Source of the DNA: a candidate division LCP-89 bacterium
GTDB taxonomy: Bacteria > Electryoneota > B3-LCP
Assembly: GCA_025774555.1 (NCBI GenBank)
Contig: JALGVT010000023.1
Location: forward strand, 1 to 43,828
Direction: 5' to 3'
DNA: 43,828 nt
The notes beneath the pieces are model-generated. The model made no database searches. It was not told the origin of the DNA and was given only the letters and a program-made list of their open reading frames with translations. The position numbers and the translations under genes were made by a program. Positions 42,413-43,828 of this stretch are shown here, one piece after another. The first letter of the stretch is position 1, and each line of letters starts with the position of its first letter.

Positions 42413-43828
42413 TTACTTCAGCATCTTTATTGAAATCGAATTCCGGGGGCATTCAGCGGCGCAGATGCCGCACCCTTTACAGTAATCGTAGTTAATCAGG
42501 TAGCCGCCGCCCGGTTTTTTGGTGATCGCTGCATCTGGACAAAATACCAGACAGTTGTCGCATTCCGGACAGGTGCCGCAGGAGTAACATCGCTGGGATT
42601 CTGCCAACGCTTCTTCTTCAGTTAAGCCGGAATAGATCTCCTCGAAGTTCTGCACACGTTCAGGGATGGTTAATCCTTGAGGCTCAATGCGTTCCTCTTC
42701 GAAGAAGTAGTTAGTGTTAATCTCATCTGGAGTAACCTGATGATCAGACTGCCCGTGAAGAGTCTGCTTGATTGACTCATAAGGCGGAGCCTCTTCACCC
42801 TTCAGAAAAGCGTCGATTGCCAGCGCCGTTCTACGACCATGACCGACTGCGTGGGTTACAGTTCCGTCGCCCTGCGCGGTATCTCCACCAGCAAAGATAT
42901 CCGGGACATTAGTTCTGCCGTATTCATCGACTAACACACCCCAACTTTCGGCTTTGACCTCAGACGTTAGATATTTAAGATCAGGTTGTTCACCGATAGC
43001 AGTGATGACCATGTCCGCTTCTATATCGAAGTTGCTGCCCTTTATGGGGACTGGACGGCGGCGACCGGATTCATCGGGTTCACCCAGTTCCATGCGCTGA
43101 CATTCAACCTTCAGTATCTTACCTGCTTTATCGCCGTACACCCTGACTGGCAGAGTCAGGAAATCGATGGGGATGCCTTCTTCAAGAAGGTCATCGATCT
43201 CTTCTGCTATCGCCGGCATCTCTTCACGAGTCCTGCGGTAAAGAACTCGTGGTTTTGAACCCATGCGCAGCACCGATCTGGCGGCGTCCATGGCGGTATT
43301 GCCGCCGCCCACAATGACAGCACGATCACCGACGTTAATGTCTTCTTTAAAAGCGATCTTTCTCAGCACTTCGATACCTGGAATAACGTCTTCCAGATCC
43401 TGACCATCGGCTCCCAACTTACGAGAAAGATGATAACCGGTGCCAATAAACACGGCATCGTGCTTCTTACGAATCTCATCAATAGTGACGTCCTCGCCGA
43501 CTCGAGTATTCAGTTTCAGTTCAACGCCAAAGCTCAGGATAAAGTCGATTTCATGCTGCAGAACCTCTTTGGGCAGACGGTAGTCGGGGATACCGACCTT
43601 CATCATGCCGCCAGCTTCAGGATACGCTTCATACACAGTTACGCCATACCCGCGCCGCGCCAGTTGATATGCACAGGAAAGACCAGCCGGACCTGCGCCA
43701 ATGATCCCGACCGTTTTGTCCTTCTTCTTTTCGAGAAACTTCGGTTTAAGCTTTTTATCGTAATTCGAATCAGCCAAGAATCTCTCGAGCATGTGGATGT
43801 TAAGTCTGCCGCCCAATTCGCTGCGGTT
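42413..43828 (-). CDS. GltD-like NAD(P)/FAD oxidoreductase with C-terminal 2[4Fe-4S] ferredoxin domain, right end cut
   Basis: At least 471 codons are in the window and the frame is open to the right edge. The first codons, NRSELGGRLNIHMLERFLAD, match the end of the DPYD/GltD N-terminal iron-sulfur domain, so the real start lies outside; a TTG at 43816 is not a convincing start. FAD binds at GIIGAGPAGLSCAYQLARRGY, NAD(P) at VIVGGGNTAMDAARSVLRMG, and the FAD end is DIFAGGDTAQGDGTVTHAVGHGR. The C-terminus has CYSCGTCPECDNCLVFCP and CKGCGICAAECP clusters. It probably moves electrons between NAD(P)H and ferredoxin for the nearby 2-oxoacid oxidoreductase. Confidence 0.9.
   Translation of the reverse strand, partial: NRSELGGRLNIHMLERFLADSNYDKKLKPKFLEKKKDKTVGIIGAGPAGLSCAYQLARRGYGVTVYEAYPEAGGMMKVGIPDYRLPKEVLQHEIDFILSFGVELKLNTRVGEDVTIDEIRKKHDAVFIGTGYHLSRKLGADGQDLEDVIPGIEVLRKIAFKEDINVGDRAVIVGGGNTAMDAARSVLRMGSKPRVLYRRTREEMPAIAEEIDDLLEEGIPIDFLTLPVRVYGDKAGKILKVECQRMELGEPDESGRRRPVPIKGSNFDIEADMVITAIGEQPDLKYLTSEVKAESWGVLVDEYGRTNVPDIFAGGDTAQGDGTVTHAVGHGRRTALAIDAFLKGEEAPPYESIKQTLHGQSDHQVTPDEINTNYFFEEERIEPQGLTIPERVQNFEEIYSGLTEEEALAESQRCYSCGTCPECDNCLVFCPDAAITKKPGGGYLINYDYCKGCGICAAECPRNSISIKMLK

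Overview
The window looks like a chromosomal segment of an uncultured Gram-negative bacterium of the Fibrobacterota-Chlorobiota-Bacteroidota (FCB) superphylum or a nearby candidate phylum. Supporting signs are a heptose/LPS pathway, TonB-dependent outer-membrane receptors, a secretin, a probable type IX secretion (T9SS) C-terminal sorting domain, a PorD/DUF4835-like protein and a DUF3098-like protein, together with a flagellin. Most of the window is ordinary chromosome at roughly half G+C. I see no transposase, integrase, phage gene, CRISPR array or rRNA.

Layout. 1-2790 (+) is the end of a type IV pilus operon: a TPR protein, a PilO-PilP fusion and a short PilQ secretin. 2968-5611 (-) holds a B12-binding radical SAM enzyme and a family 9 glycosyltransferase that appears to start at CTG. 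5751-10994 (-) carries rho, folC, murI and an N-acetylmuramoyl-L-alanine amidase. A divergent TonB-domain gene follows, behind a textbook sigma-54 promoter. 11693-13885 (-) is a coupled trio: a response regulator, a zinc-ribbon/HEPN-like protein and an MltB-like transglycosylase. 13990-18094 holds envelope genes: a helix-hairpin-helix barrel, a small barrel, the PorD-like protein and an FN3 protein.

18201-24285 (-) is the most interesting region. A cobalamin riboswitch with its own terminator controls four tightly packed genes: an ECF transporter S component, an outer-membrane barrel with a degenerate plug, a BtuB-like TonB-dependent receptor, and a beta-propeller with a T9SS-type sorting domain. 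The layout recalls the BtuB-BtuG vitamin B12 capture pair of Bacteroides, but with surface delivery by T9SS instead of a lipid anchor, and with an ECF-type inner-membrane importer.

24302-28483 (-) is the classic ffh-rpsP-khpA-rimM-trmD-rplS group; its S16 protein has a very long acidic tail. 28535-30168 (-) holds separate rfaE2 and rfaE1 genes with a tRNA-Val(CAC) between them. 30330-31636 (+) is a sigma-28 controlled MerR-flagellin operon. 31691-35872 (-) holds a ferredoxin, frr-pyrH-tsf-rpsB and rpsI-rplM. A second MerR-like gene, tRNA-Val(UAC) and a DUF3098-like gene follow.

37162-43828 (-) encodes a 2-oxoacid:ferredoxin oxidoreductase (porA, porB) and a GltD-like flavoprotein with ferredoxin clusters, cut by the right edge. 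Between them sit a PH-like membrane protein, a GNAT acetyltransferase and an AT-rich ATPase/TOPRIM-like pair that resembles an anti-phage module.
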